Positions 29,360-42,587 of a stretch of DNA of 64,000 nucleotides are shown here, piece by piece (position 1 is the first letter of the stretch; the number at the start of each line of letters is the position of its first letter). Below the pieces are notes generated by a model. It was not told where the DNA came from, searched no databases, and worked only from the letters and a program-made list of their open reading frames with translations. This DNA comes from Ligula intestinalis (taxonomy: Eukaryota > Platyhelminthes > Cestoda > Diphyllobothriidea > Diphyllobothriidae), in contig JAYGXS010000001.1 of NCBI GenBank assembly GCA_036362985.1, positions 74,019,691 to 74,083,690 on the forward strand, in the 5' to 3' direction. The translations under genes were made by a program, and so were the position numbers.

Positions 29360-30940
29360 GAAGGCGGTATCGAGGGACAGCAACGTTTGACTTGGTTCAA
29401 TGATGACCTTAAGAGGTTTTTTTAAGAATCGCTTGAGTAGGTATACTTTTTTTGCCGACCTCTCTATGGCAAATTTCAATTTCAAAAACCATGGGTCAGT
29501 CGGTTATTGTGCTGGACCACCTTGGGGGTTAAATTATGGCTTGGTAGGCGTTAATGGGATCCACATACATAACAAATATCATGCATGCGGCTGTGATGGC
29601 AGACATGAAAGCTGGCACAGTCCACGCCAGCCACTTGCGTCCAATCCTCGCATAAGATGGCTGATCGACTCAGACAGTGGAGAGAGGGAAGAAAGAGTGA
29701 GGCAAATCCTGCGGATTGCATCTGCACGACACTCGGCGCATATTCTTCGTCATGAACAAGCTTAATCGCTTTTAAAAGACCACGGTGCGCTAAAATTGAT
29801 GGCCTGGGAGGCTCCCAACTGATGAATCATGTCAGTCCTCTCACGACGGGCTCCTTCCTACTGTAGTTGCTATGGCAACCCCCATTTGGTCATGACACTG
29901 GGCCATTGAGGGTGAGGGAACAGAGAATGTGGTGGATTCTGCACCCGTTTAATATCACTAGACACTAATGCGGACGTAATTTACTCTCCTGGCACCCACC
30001 TTGCTGTGGGGCAAACGATGAACATAATCGACAACGGCAATCAAGCTGTTGTACAACATGGGAGTCGCTAGTGAGATAGTTTCCTGGAGGGGACCCTGGC
30101 ATGTGGACCTTTGAGATCCTGCAGAACCACATAAGAACAGCTGACGTTGGTTTTTTTCATGTGCCAAAAATCGAACGCGCCCCTTGCGAAACTGATTTAT
30201 GCACCGGCATTTGTCGTGCGCGCCCACATGAACTTGTGTTTTTCGCGACCTAAGCCTAACCGGAACAGGGGGGGGGGGCGTATTCACCGAAGTCAGTGCA
30301 CACTGCCATGACAGATCCGTATATTGATACAATCGAGATTGCGTACTGATGTGTAAATTACGTAGTAAGGCATATGCATGGCTGTCAGACACTCGGATAA
30401 CCTTGTCTGCCTTCAGAAGAAGTTCATAAGGCCATTAAGGTTGGGTATGCCGGTTGATTGAGGGGGCGTTTGTCCATGATTTCAGCCATGTCACACAGGC
30501 GGTCTGGTAAGGCAGCGTGTGTCACCACCTGTGAATACGACCCAATTTCCCGACCAGACTCCGGTTACGAATTGCACCGCCTAATGTAAGCGCGAGGAGG
30601 CAAAGTACTGCACAAAACAGCATAAAGTTGGCTGCACGGTCACCCAACAGGCGGTGATGAACGGCTGTGCATGCCGTTTCAGTCCAACACAAAGTTATTC
30701 CAGTGAGCGCCTCCTCCTCCTCTCCACTGAATTAGTTAACCATGGCGAAAAACCGTTGGATATTCGTAGCGTTGTTGATTTGGTACACTTTTTAACCGGC
30801 CTAGAGCAAACGCCCTCGTTTTGTTTTCTGCTGTTCAGAGGACTACAGAGAACCGTTGTTTATCCGCAGGCGGAGTGTAAAATTGGTTGTCCGTTGGCGC
30901 CGTCCGCTATTCACGTTGCCCTAACCCCTATCCAGCTGGC
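29360..30940. other. no recognised gene
   Basis: Open frames in this interval (for example 29400-29765 and 29958-30392) have no recognisable domain and no convincing splice sites. A G8 run sits near 30270. Confidence 0.4.
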
Positions 30941-30952
30941 AGGTACAGCGTC

Positions 30953-31042
30953 CGGCAACAGTAGTTTAAGTAGCGCACCTCATATACCCTGAGTCCCAGC
31001 ATTTTTTCCTACGGAAACGCTGGTTATATGGGTAAAACCGAG
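30953..31042. mobile_element. MITE family 2, solo terminus
   Basis: Matches the left arm of the copy at 52662-53234: GGCAACAGTAGTTTAAGTAG, GAGTCCCAGCATTTT, TCCTACGGAAACG and TGGTTATA. No opposite arm was found nearby. Confidence 0.5.
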
Positions 31043-31049
31043 GATATCG

Positions 31050-34000
31050 CCAGGTGCATGACACCCTACAGTTGGCCCTACCCGCAGTTCACAAAGGGGA
31101 AGGCGAATCGCGCCCAACATGAGGATATGCATCCCGTCTCGGCAATCGAAACGACACCAGAAGCAATGGGGATGTCGGTGCCAGCCACAGCCAGCGGTGA
31201 GGAGCGTGAAGCCCATGCAAGCAGTACTGGCAAACGAAGCCTGATAGAACACACGTTCCGTGTGCCGATGATGCCTCCACCTGACGCTGGCTAGCCGATA
31301 GTGCTGCCTGAACAGAAAGATAGGTACTGCGGCTCCCCTACCCATGTAAATGCATCCCACTACCAGACTACTTTACCAGGAAGTAGCTTTTTTCTTGCTT
31401 CGGTGAGATTTTTGCTCAGCATGCTCCTATCCAAGGGAAGCGTGGGTTTTTTACAAGCCAGAACTCCTTCACCTAGTGAGGTCTCAGTAGTGTTTTTGGC
31501 CATCAAATGCTGTGTAAGCTGATTACAATTTCCCCAAAATTTGACCATTTAGTTTTAGCTATCGCTTTCAGACTAGTTTTGTCGCTTGCCTTTCCTGCTA
31601 AGTTGCTGCTTCTGAATGAGAAAATTTATGATTTCGCGGGCGATCGTTAGAGAACGAAGAGCTTGATGTGACAACTTCATTGATTGGCCGAAATCCTAAG
31701 CACCTGGGCCTGTTATTCCTTTCCATCCTCTCGTATAAAAAGCTTGAATCTCAAACGACTTTGCGAGCTGACCGGTCTTCTGATTGAATTACTTGAAAAA
31801 TGGCGGTTCAATAAGAAAGATCAACCTCCATTTTGCATTAAGTACTTCAGACAAAATTCACGCAGTCGGGTGAGACCTACGGACAAGCACAAACGATCAT
31901 TTTTAAGTTTCCAGTCCAGGCGAGGAGCATTGTAGGGTACCTGCATGTACTATACAGTACACTGTATGCTTACAAATGCGTCGGACCCTTTTTTTCAAAA
32001 ACAAGATCGCGTCCACGAATGAAATGTCACAAAACAGCTTCGTATTGTTAATTAGAACGTTAAAACAATATAGAGGTGACTACAGCCCACTTCATCGGAA
32101 CGTGAATGGTAGAAAGAAACAAAAGTAATTTCTCAAGTAATACTCTTTAAACTGTTCCCTTTACCTTGATCTCAAATTAAAGCTAGCATGACCTATAGGA
32201 CGAAACCGCACCGGTGATTCTCAAGGCCAAGCAAGAAGGTCTAATTTCAACCATTTTATCGATTGTCCGAAATGGAAATACGGACCAAGACAAGAGATAC
32301 TGAGATGACATAAAAGGATGAGCAGGTCACATAACTCAACTGGTGGACGCGCTGTCTAAGTCATTAGTATTTCAGGTCGTAACTGACAGGACAACGCGCT
32401 CGTGGCGCAATGACCGAGCCTTTGACTTTATGACACACGACGACCAAAGAGAAATTGTTCGAATCTCAGGTCCTGCAGACCTGAGGTCGGGTGGGACTGA
32501 CCGACTACGTCCTACCAGCCAAAAATGGTCCCCTAAGTTGATTTATTTTTATCAGTGCTCTCTTATCTGCATATAGTATTAATTGCCATGTGGCTGTCTG
32601 TGGGGACCCTAGATTGGGCTCCAAGACACAACGGCAAATGCACTTCCATCATTGTTGGACGTTTTTCGTCTTGTTCGCGTTAAGCATGAGTTAAACAAGA
32701 AAGTTGGTGTTCGCAAGCCTGTGTTAAAATCTCAAATTATAGGGCTTTCGGCCGCAGAAGAGTTGCCATGCTGGATTTATTGATAGGGCACTGTTTCGGG
32801 CATCTTTGGTCGTAATTCAACCAATTAGAATCCTGACCAATATCTGAGACCCAAAGCTAAACATACGCACACACTTGGTCGACGGACTGGGTCTAGTTAA
32901 GCGATCATAAGCACATTTGGAAACGGCAGAAGTTCATCAGTGCCTCAACAACTGGCATTTTCTGATGAAGAAGCGAAAATTTTGCGCATTCTTGTCTGTG
33001 TTTTGCCCTAATTTTGTTTTGCAGTTTTTGCCTGCCAACGTCTTGTGCTGCGCTTAGAACCTTGTGTGAAATCTCCTTCCCTGCGGATAGATGCTAAGCG
33101 CTCCAGTTTTTTGCCTAAGGCTCGATACCCGTGGCAATTCGTGCAGAAGTGCTCTGCGGCAGGCCAGAATCATTGGATTTTCAAACGTTCCTATGCCCTA
33201 TGTGGAAACTTTGAACTTTCTTGCACCGAGGTTTTTTGAAGTTTGGATGAAAATTCTGTCTAGCGTTTATAAGAAGCAAAACAGGTTCTATTTGCATAAA
33301 CAACTTTTTCATGCGAACTGTAAGGGGCTGTATTACACATTAAGGATATAGATTTGGCAAACTTATTGTCACTGTTTACTTATCAAAAGAAATGGTCGGC
33401 TTACATTATTTTCACAAAGGGCAAACATTGTCGCGAAAGTAGCAAGCTAGTCAACTTAGTCTAAAGTTTGTTTTTGACGACTATGTTCATCCTGAAAAGG
33501 TAGCCTAAGATGAAGGATTTCACGTCAGTGAGAATGCCTTTTTTCAGCTAGGAACTGATTGAAGCAAAGAAGACGGCCTCATGACTGAAACAGCTCTCAT
33601 CTTTAAAAGTGAAATCGTATTCAAATAATACGTTAAGTAATAAATGCTTCGCTGGAAAAGAAAACACTTTCTCGTCTTTTCTGCATGTAAAGACGAATGT
33701 TAGGTACGTTACAACGCATTTCTCGTCCAGATAAAAATAGCTTGGTCACATCCTGGACCATTTGGTTGAGAAACACCCTTCTGAATGGGTACGAAAGGAT
33801 AAACAGCAGGATTCTCCTAAGGGGTTAGGCCAGATAAGTGTCGTTCTTCCGCTTTTGAATCCTCTAACCCACCTGTCAAAATAATTTCTGACGAGTCAAA
33901 TAGGGACAGCCCACAATAAATTGTGGATGGCAGATAAATTAAAGCACATCAAGAAAATAAATCAGATCGTCACAGACAAACGTCTGTATCTTAACAATCA

Positions 34001-34560
34001 CCGGTAGTGGTAGGTTATGTAAGCCACCTTAGCCACCACTAATGCCTGGATCATGTAGAAAGGGAAGCCTAGTAATGGGAGTTTTGAGGGTGAGGCGTCA
34101 TCGCGAATAAACAGGGAAATGCGTGCGTAGAAACGTAAAAATGAGCAAATTTACGCAAAATTTATTTTAACTTTGCGAAAATTCCCATTGAAAATTTCAG
34201 AAGATAAATTGGCGAACATACGTTTGTTTTCGATAAATTCTCGTCAGGCCTTTACATTTATATGGTATGAATAAACTATGGTGGTTGGTGGACAGATGAA
34301 GCTTTCTCGTTGTCATTGTGGGGAGGAGGGGGGAGGATGGGGGGGGGGAAGTTGAGATCAGACTGTCAATGTCTAGACGGCCCAGTGTCCAAGACCGCCG
34401 ATAAGGTGTGCGTGGCCGATAGGTGTGCATATAGCAACGGAATTGAGAAGGATATTAAACAAAAATAAATAAAAGACAACTCCCAACAAGCGAAAATAAT
34501 TTGCAGAACGCAGACCACAAGTATATAACTTTGCATATTGACACTCGTTGACGAGCAAAA
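31050..34560. other. long stretch without a recognised gene
   Basis: Only short frames without domains. 32465-32535 (GGGACTGACCGACTACG, CCAGCCAAAAATGGTCCCC) looks like a very decayed SINE 3' module. A G9 run near 34335 and AT-rich DNA complete it. Confidence 0.4.
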
Positions 34561-34574
34561 ATTTGCGAGTTCAG

Positions 34575-34665
34575 GGCTCGGGGTTACACCACGTGAGTTT
34601 GGGTAGGACTGGCTGACGACGGCTAATAAGCCAGAAATTGCTATTACATTCTCCCTTTTCTTTGC
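34575..34665 (+). mobile_element. SINE with hammerhead-like module, copy 2
   Basis: GGACTGG, CTGACGA (34613-34619), C, GGCT-AATA-AGCC, A, GAAA (34634-34637), TTGCTATT. Core and stem II are intact, but the 3' strand of stem I has decayed (ACATTC). A tRNA-like head is not obvious in the preceding sequence. Confidence 0.5.
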
Positions 34666-34679
34666 CAGTAATATTATCT

Positions 34680-36085
34680 AATTTTGTATATATCTCTGCA
34701 TGAATATATTAGTTTACGCACATGGAGTTACTCTCCATAGCTATCAAATAATAAATCAAACCAGACCATGCTATATGTTTTAAATCAAGGGCCTTTTATA
34801 ATCCACTATTTTTCCTTTCGTATTTGATTATTTAATCGATTAATTAACGAATGAAACCTGACTCATTCAGACGAACACTCTGACCATTCTCAAGGTTTCC
34901 ACATTTGAAGCATCTTTTTATGGTGCAATTTTAAAGATTGCGTAAACAGCAGAATTGATTGGAGTGCACTCTCAAAATAAATGGATCCAATAAATTCTGC
35001 TCTTTACCCAACTTTCAAAAGTTTTCTCATTTCTTACGCATTTAAAATGAAAGGAATTATACTTTACACAATAAATCTGCAGGTTCAATCAGTCAAAAGA
35101 ACGCTTTCCTTCCGAACAATAACGCACAGACACATCTATTATTCAGGTCGTTCCAATAACCCGAGGACTTGAATGAGCACGGTCAGTCTTGGTTAATTGC
35201 GCCAGAAATCTTTCCAGAACAGATTTTAACCGTTTGCAAAACCTTACATACGTCCTCTGTGAGTCACTGTGTGAAGTGGTAGCCACTGAATAAATCTTTG
35301 GCCGTACCTTTTGCGAGAGAGGAATGAGTAAGGTAATTTTTTGCTGGTAGAACGCGGAGGCCTTCGTAGTGCTTGCTTCGGTTGATGCGGAGCTGAGAAC
35401 TGATAAGTAAGCCTTTTAATGCCGACAAAATATAAAAGCCCCTAACTCTGGGCACGTTATTTATAATGCCGGAAAACACTGAACAGCCATTTTGTCGAAA
35501 TGCGCTTCTAACTAGTAGTCTCGAAATAGTTATTTATTTATTTTTATAGTGTTGGGAAAAGTTCATTTTTGTATGAGCGGTAAAATTATGTGTTCTTAGG
35601 AGACGTTTATAGAAATGAACCTACCAAATATTGTGTTTTGCCTGATATTTTCTGGCCCCAGGCAGATAATATCAGTTTATATCGCTCTAATAAACTGTTT
35701 GCTATGCTTCAAAAGGACTTATTTTCTGCGACGATAGGCCATCCGATGTTGTGCATGCACGTATAACAGCGTTAAATTGACGTCTAATGCTTAATAAACC
35801 CGCAAAACGTCTGCATATTTTCACACAGCACTACTGGCAGAAACATATAACTTAATTGTGCTGCGTAATTTTCAGTTGATGGCAATAAGTCAGCAAAAAA
35901 TACCTACTGGCTCGGAAAGTGATTTATTTGTCAGAACGCGAGCCTGGGTGACTTAAAACTGATCATGCTACTAATTATTCTAAATTTAGTGCTTTCTATG
36001 AATTTGGCAATTAAATGGGTCTACGATGACAGCCCATCCATTATAGAATTGAAAACTTTAAGTATTATTCGCAAAATCGGCTGAC
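34680..36085. other. no confident gene
   Basis: 35264-35479 (minus strand) is open, with a usable acceptor (TTCAG) and donor (AAAAG|GTACGG), but it does not join in phase with 36090-36278 and has no recognised domain, so it is not called. Confidence 0.4.
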
Positions 36086-36089
36086 GTAC

Positions 36090-36278
36090 CGTTTCACTGC
36101 TGGATGAAAGGGACAAGTCAACTGTTGTGTTCGGCCAAAAAGAAAGGTCTGATTTACCTGCTGTTTGGCTTACCCAATCGCAATTGGCTGTCGTCTCTGG
36201 CATTAACTGGGGCATGAAAGGCCGGGGCAATTCCGGTAGGTCATTGGTAGACGCCAACAAGCAGTTGAATTTATCCAT
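36090..36278 (-). CDS. candidate first coding exon, unrecognised product
   Basis: ATG at 36278 (GGTATGG context) opens 63 codons ending in phase 0 at a good donor, ACG|GTACGT. The peptide starts MDKFNCLLAS and has a Pro-rich stretch and a Ser-rich end. No domain was recognised and the next exon was not found. It could be a chance open frame. Confidence 0.25.
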
Positions 36279-36572
36279 ACCGGCATGCTTTGGCCAATCT
36301 AGCTACTGCTCCCGCCAAGAACACCACTGTGGTAGATTCTTACGAATAAAAACGCACCCAATGAATTTTTAGTTAAGGGTGAAACTCGGCAAACTTATTG
36401 GCCACTAATAAATAGACTGACTTTCGGGTAGATATGTTGCCAAGGCTGCAACAAGCTAAACACAGACACCTGTTGTACGGTTTTTACCCATTATCAGTAT
36501 GCTATAGGCCTGATGAAGTGGGGTAGATAGGCAAGTTAAGTAAGCGCATCACGAACACTGAGGTAGTTAGGA

Positions 36573-36797
36573 TCATGCTTGATCCTCTGCACCCTTAGCA
36601 ACATATCTATGCATCATAAATGGCATGTGTCTGAAGACACAACCTTCGTTATCGTCAGTAGCAAGCTGGCGGACGGACAGAATGGGGTCGAGCAAGATAC
36701 TAGCCACATCAGTGTAGGTGAAGCGCTTACTTGACTTAACTTTCGGGTATTTTAGTGCTTTGCGTGTTGATAAATTCATGCAAAAATCGAGGTTTCG
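36573..36797 (-). CDS. candidate terminal exon, unrecognised product
   Basis: Acceptor GTTTTTACAG (36800-36798) leads into 74 codons and a TGA at 36575-36573. The peptide has a basic start (RNLDFCMNLSTRKALKYPKV) and a hydrophobic middle. No domain was recognised. It lies upstream of, and on the same strand as, the candidate exon at 36278. A chance open frame is possible. Confidence 0.25.
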   Translation of the reverse strand, partial: RNLDFCMNLSTRKALKYPKVKSSKRFTYTDVASILLDPILSVRQLATDDNEGCVFRHMPFMMHRYVAKGAEDQA

Positions 36798-36799
36798 CT

Positions 36800-38000
36800 G
36801 TAAAAACACTTTCAACGGTCACAGCTTGAGAAAAACTGCGTGATATAAAGAGGAAAAGGCATGTCATCATCGCAGTCTACTTGTTGATGCAAAAAGTTCA
36901 TCTAGGTTGACTTTAAATTTTTTAAACAAAAATAATTTGTTTTTCAACAGAACATTTACCAGAAAAGTTTGTTATTTGACATGACGAAAAGGATCGAAAT
37001 CTACCTCTAGTCTACCTCTATGGAACTGTTCGATGGAATACTTGGACGTAAACTGCTATCGCTATCGAGCATAGTACCAACGATAGGAAACACACCGGAG
37101 TGGTCAGTTGCGGTTTATTGCCCTTCCCGGTCAGGGCAGTTTGCAGATTTTTACCCAAATTTCAGTATGGATTTTAGTCTTCAGTTTGTAACAGCGCTTT
37201 TCGGTTAATGATTATTCATTGTCAGACGAACTTCTTCCCATACATAGGCTCGAAATTCAATAGAGAACTAGATCAGTTGCTGTTAATCCCACAGGTAAAA
37301 AAGATCGACGAATATCACTTCACTATGATTTTTTCCCCAACAGTTAGATAGGACCGTGACTGTTTTTAATTGTAATTCTGTGGACAAATCGGTGCACATT
37401 AATCAAGGAGACAAGAACAATAATGATGTCCGGAAATCGAAGACACGTCGGACGGTTATAGGATTTTGGAAGGCTCTAACTGGCGATTGGAAATAATCTA
37501 AAAAGATGTTCTGCTTTCTTTGAAACGATTCATTACCTCTTTCTGTTAAAACAAACTGTTCCCGACTCTATCTATAAAACCATAACATTTATAACTTGCT
37601 CTAACAATTAAAGATAATCAGTTGTGCAAGGTTCCTTCGCAGGTGTCTTGTGCAAAGTTTTCGCAGGGTTAACAAATTCCACAAATTTGTGACAAAATCG
37701 CATATACAAATTAATTAAGTCACAATAAAAAGTTTTGCACGAAGCATGATTCCTATAAATGAGAAACAGATACATTCTGTGAGAACGAAATATGTCCTAA
37801 CGCATATATTTTTTAATCTGATATACCAACTCGAGAATGCACGCAATACAATTTCATTCTGACCCGGTGAACTTGATGTATTTATAAATTTATCTCTTGA
37901 GATGCCAATTTTTCAATAATTATTTATATGTACGAATAAAAACTCAATCTGCAGCGAGGGAGAGTAGCAAATAGCGATCCCCTGATAGACTTTGGTCCGA
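36800..38000. other. no recognised feature
   Basis: AT-rich DNA between the candidate exons and the LINE cluster; only short domain-free frames. Confidence 0.45.
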
Positions 38001-38049
38001 TTAAGTGCTTATGACTGGCCTAGTTGGTTGGTTGGTAGCCCATGTTGGA

Positions 38050-38865
38050 TCAGGGGTTCTCGCCGGAGTCCAAACTGGGTGCAGTTGGGAGACGGAGAAA
38101 GGCCACGACCTCGGCCGACTTGAGCCAAATGTCTTCGGGGGTGAGTAGGGTGCCTGGCGGGGAACTGAAGGTGAAGAGGTGACGGCAGTCATGCGGCGAG
38201 ACGCCGCAGTCGGAACAGCAGTCAGGTATAGACGGGTCCAGCCGGTGTTGGTACTGGCGAAGGAGCATGCAGTAGCCACTGCGAAGCTGCACCAGGGTAC
38301 AGCGGGTCACCCGTGGGAGATGACGTTCCGAAGTGGCAATCGGAGGTGGATAGCCACCCAGGAGGACCGGGGGATGGTAGCTGGATATAGCGTGCACAAC
38401 GGCTTTCTGGTGAAGGCGCTGGTAGCCTACCCTGATGGCGGAGGCATCAACGGGTAGATCCGAGAGAGACGAGGCGACAGCTGCCTAAAAGAGACCTCCG
38501 ATAGATGTCCGAACGTTACGGCTAGGCTCGGGAATGTTGCAACGATGGTGGTTCGGATGGCCAGGTTGTGAACAGGTCCAACAGAACGGCTGGCCGAGGA
38601 GTTTGTTGTGTGCGGCGACCGGTAGGACAGAAGCCTCCGCATGACGTTGATCGACGGGCGACATTTTATAGCAGCCCGTGATCGTACGGAGGGCACCGTT
38701 CTGTGCTGACTGAAGGCGGCGGAGGCTGGAGAAGCTGATTGTGGGAGACCAGATTGATGCCGCATAGGTGAGATGCGGCTTGGCCATTGCATTGAATGTG
38801 GTCGTCAGCAACTCTTTCTCGACGCCCCAGGAAGTGCCCGCGAGAGCCTTGAGGACCTTGGTCAA
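38050..38865 (-). pseudogene. LINE C-terminal part, downstream of the CR1 insertion
   Basis: The frame from 38865 reads TKVLKALAGTSWG, TFNAMAKPHLTYAASIWSP, SLRRLQSAQNGALRTITGC. After a frameshift near 38440 come LVQLRSGYCMLLRQYQ and CCSDCGVSPHDCRHLFTF, the thumb and C-terminal Cys/His segment of Jockey-type elements. Confidence 0.8.
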
Positions 38866-41676
38866 GTCAAGTCAAGTCAAATTTATTAAAGGAAATATAG
38901 GCAAACGCCTTTGAACTCCCTCTTGGTACATAGGATTTAAGAAATGCATCGGCAAAGCCGAACATTCTAAAGAAGTCGTTGACACAATTTCAAACGACTA
39001 CTCGCTTGTTTCAAGTAATAAACTCACACTCAGATTACACGAGCCAGCAGTGTAACTGAGGAAGAATAGCAGACAGTGAAAAAACTCCTAAGGCTGGCTC
39101 ATAATTCAAAATGGAATGTCATTTTTGGTTTTTAGGAGAAAAACTGTCGCTCGTGGGGAAGCATGTGAATGATAGGGGCATGATGCTTCTGTGAATGTTG
39201 ACGGTAGCCATGGCGTCCATGACGAGTAATATCTACACCCGAAGGACCATACGAGGAGGAGACCTCGGAGTCACGAGAACGTCCCGAAGACCGGAGATGC
39301 GACCATGATACGCCTTTGCTGTGTCAAGAGCCGAGGAACCTACCACGTTGTCAGCAGTCGGTCGATACGAGAAAGGGTGTGACAGGGCCGCATAGCCTAG
39401 GACCATAGGTGCGATAGGTGCGTCCTCAGACACGATCGGCGCAGATCGCTAGTGAGTAGAGACAACATAGGTAGATAATGGCAGAGATTCATTTTGTTAA
39501 TTACTAATAATAATAATAATACTACTTACAAATTACTATTAGTATATATTTATAGCATTTCTAGCATTTCAGGTTTTGGATGTAGAGCGCTTCAATTTTT
39601 AGAATCGGAATAGTTCAGTGATTGGATTTGGAGTACTTAATCGTGACGATACTCATTATATCGGTCTAGGTTTGCCTTAAAGACATCCACGGAAGGGGAC
39701 AAGACCATATCCGCAGGAAGAGCATTCCATGCCTGGATTACCCTCTTAGAGAAAAAGAATTTTCTTGGGTCAAGTCTTGCCCCAGTCACACGTAATTTGA
39801 GGGGGTGTCCTCGCAGCCTAGAGGTGGTGGCCCGTTCAAAGAAGTCATTTGTTTGGAGGCAGCAATCCTGACCACGCAACATGCGACATGCCTGGATTAG
39901 GTCCCCACGTATCTGCCTGTAATCCAGAGGAAACAAGTCAGGATTTACCAATCGGGTCTCATAAGGGAGGTTCCGTTGTCCTCGTACTAATTTTGTTGCG
40001 CGTCTTTGTACCCTTTCGAGGTTTTTTTTGTCTTTGGCTGTCCAAGGTCTCCAGGCTTGGATGGCAAATTCCAGTTGAGGTCGCACGAACGTGCCGAATA
40101 CCTTGCCAAATACAGCTTTGTCAAACTTAGCAAAGGCTCGCTTGATTAGATACAAGCTCGAAATTGCGGATTTAGCCACTTTCAGGACGTGGAGTGATGG
40201 CTTCAGTGAAGGCGTGAACCACACCCCCAGGTCTTTCTGAGCCTCAACCTCTGGCAGCGGCGTGTGATTCAGGTAATACACCCTCCGAGGCGTAGTGCTG
40301 GTTCTACCAAAGCGCATTAGGTTGCATTTTGCCACATTGAATGGCATGAGCCAAAGGGTCGACCATTGCTCTAGTCTATGCAAATTTGCCTGGAGGTTTA
40401 ATTCATCGTCTTGGTTGCGTATGACCTTCCAAAGTTTTATGTCATCAGCAAACATTGCGATTTCGCAGTCTAGTCCGCTTATGCAGTCATCAATATATAT
40501 AAGGAAGAGAATAGGGCCAAGAACAGATCCCTGTGGAACCCCGCTCTCAACTGCTACCTCCGCCGACTGCTGTTCGCCAATACATACGGTCTGGGTACGA
40601 CCAGTCAAGAAGTTTGCTATCCACTGCAAAAGGTTTCCCCTTACCCCTATGCGGCTGAGCTTGTATAAGAGACGTTGATGGGGCACCGTGTCAAACGCCT
40701 TCTTGAAGTCTACGAAGACTGTATGCACCGTATTCCCTTCATCGATCGCTCGGGTCCATTGTTCTAGACAATAGAGCAGATTGGTCAAGCAGGACCTTCC
40801 CCTGCGGAATCCGTGCTGCTTATCAGAAAGAAGTTGATGTTGCTCCAAAAAGTGCATCAGCTCGCGTTTGACTATGCGTTCCATAAGCTTGCAGGATATT
40901 GAGGTGAGGCTGACCGGTCTATAGTTATTTGCGGTCGCCCGACTTCCACTTTTGTGGATGGGTGAGATCCACGCTGTCTTCCAATCGGGTGGCACTTGTC
41001 CAGTATTAAGAGAAGCTCGGAAGATAAGGTACAGGGGTACCGCCAACTCTATGGCTAGCTCTTTTAATAGCTTTGCAGGTATCTCATCCGGACCTGACGA
41101 CTTCGTTTCTTTAAGCTGTAGAAGTTCTCGCAGAACGGTAGCTTCCGTGAGTGCAACCGAGTCTATGGTCTGGATCACACCCACACTGCAGTTAATAGCG
41201 GTGAACTCAGCCTCTCTCGTAAAGACCGACTGGAAGAAGCAGGATAGATGTTCCGCCTTTTCGTTAATCTCGCAAATTTCTACACCGTCGTCTGTTTTTA
41301 GCAGAGGAATAGGGTCTCTATTTCGAGTACATTGCCTAACGTAGCTGTAGAAAAGCTTTGGGTTTCCTACTGCACGATTTATTAGATTACTCTCGAAGTT
41401 TTATCGGCTAATTCGTATTAGGCTCTTAACCTTGTTTCTCTGTGCCTTATACCTATTGTACGATTCGGGGGTCCTCTCTCTGCGATAGATTTTGAACAGC
41501 CTTCCTTTGCGGTTTATTTCCCTCTTTAGCGTCGGCGGTAGCCATCGAGGCCTATTTGTTACTTTCTTTACCGTGATAGGACAGAAATCGGTAATTAGTC
41601 CGTGTAATACGGCTTTGAATGCCGACCAATCATCGAGAACGCACCCGGTGAATAGATCGCTCCAGTCGATCTCGCT
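38866..41676 (-). mobile_element. CR1-type LINE inserted into the Jockey-like LINE
   Basis: 5'-truncated within the region before the RT (junction near 41670-41678) and ending in a (TTGAC)n tail at 38866-38881, with AATAAA just before. About 750 nt of 3' UTR with a (TAA)n run near 39508 follow the coding part. The main frame is intact, so it is younger than its host element. No clear target duplication was seen. Confidence 0.85.
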
Positions 41677-41679
41677 CAC
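39637..41679 (-). pseudogene. CR1 reverse transcriptase, 5'-truncated
   Basis: 41679-41401 encodes the segment between endonuclease and RT (RPRWLPPTLKREINRKGRLF, YKAQRNKVKSLIR). A frameshift near 41400 follows, then one frame runs to 39637 (515 codons in the last part): SGPDEIPAKLLKELA, WISPIHKSG, NYRPVSLTSISCKLMERIV, KQHGFRRGRSCLTNLL, VFVDFKKAFDTVPH (catalytic Asp), GVPQGSVLGPILFLIYI, IAMFADDIKLW (catalytic FADD), KDLGVWFTPSLK, and the C-terminal RRATKLV and FFSKRVIQAWNALPADMV of CR1 elements. The endonuclease is absent, so the copy is not autonomous, but the RT region is unusually well kept. Confidence 0.9.
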
Positions 41680-41727
41680 TTTGCTTGCGACATCCCTCGC
41701 ATGGTCTGCGAACGTAAAGAGTAGATC

Positions 41728-42587
41728 TTAACGGACGCCGAGGAGCTTGGGCTTACGGACCAGTGGTAAAGCCTTACCGTTGACGATGATATCTGGGTGA
41801 CGATTGAACTCCTTCGGATCCAGCATGAAAACAGTGACGGACAACTTGGCTGCCGAGATCGACCTTCCGCGCTGAGTGAAGAAGTCCACAATATTAGGCA
41901 TGAATTCCAAGAGGACCTGTGCAGCCTGATCAATGGTATAGTGCTGGCAGAAGAAGGTGACATCATCCGCGTATGATACCACTTTGGCGGGTGCCGGAGG
42001 GAGTGGGAGTTCTCGCATGTCAATGTTGAACAGCGTCGAGCTGAGCACAGAGCCTTGAGGAACACTGCAGGTCTGCTTACGGGGCTTGAAGGGAGTGCCG
42101 CGGAAAAGGACACAATCGTGGCGGCCACGGATGTACGCCGCCAACCATCGGACCAGGCCAGTCGGGATGTTCAGGAAGACCGAATCCTTCAGGAGCTGAT
42201 CGTGGCGGACACAGTCAAAGGTTCACGACAGTCAATTGAGACAGCCACGGTCCGCGAAGCCGGCCTATGTTGATTGAAGCCCTCGAGGATGGCGTCGCTG
42301 AGCTCGAAAAGAGCCGTTTTTGTGCCACGACCCGACCTGAAACCATGTTGGTGGCTGGACAGATCCGCTGCAGACGTCAAGATTGGTAGGAGAAGTCGTT
42401 CCAAAATTTTCGCCAGTGGACTGAGGAGGGCGATTGGGCGTAGGAGGTCGCTTGACTGGGGTCCTTGTCCGCTTTGACCAGAGGAATGGTGGTGGACTGG
42501 CGCCAGCAATCGGGGATGATTGAACTGGCCAGCGAAAGATTGAAGACGGCTGCCAGGTAGGCAGCAACCTTGGGGCCGAGATGGCAC
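41728..42587 (-). pseudogene. LINE reverse transcriptase, central part
   Basis: LLRPIALLSPLAKILERLLL and HQHGFRSGRGTKTALFELSD are in one frame. After a frameshift around 42190 come AAYIRGRHDCVLFRG, SVPQGSVLSSTLFN and VVSYADDVTFF (catalytic YADD), ending at a TAA in PKLLGVR. Motifs are in the order expected for Jockey/R1-type RT. Confidence 0.85.

Noticed and set aside
29958..30392. 144-codon minus-strand frame
   Set aside because: It has no recognisable domain and uneven composition, and includes a poly-G run on the other strand translated as prolines.
31028..31360. Overlapping frames on both strands around 31.0-31.4 kb
   Set aside because: No domain, no splice support; the left part is a MITE-2 terminus.
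35264..35479. Minus-strand open frame with usable splice sites
   Set aside because: Its phase does not match the candidate exon at 36090-36278, and no domain is recognisable.
36625..36670. CTGACGATAACGAAGG on the minus strand as another hammerhead core
   Set aside because: No GAAA box at a suitable distance and no stem II.
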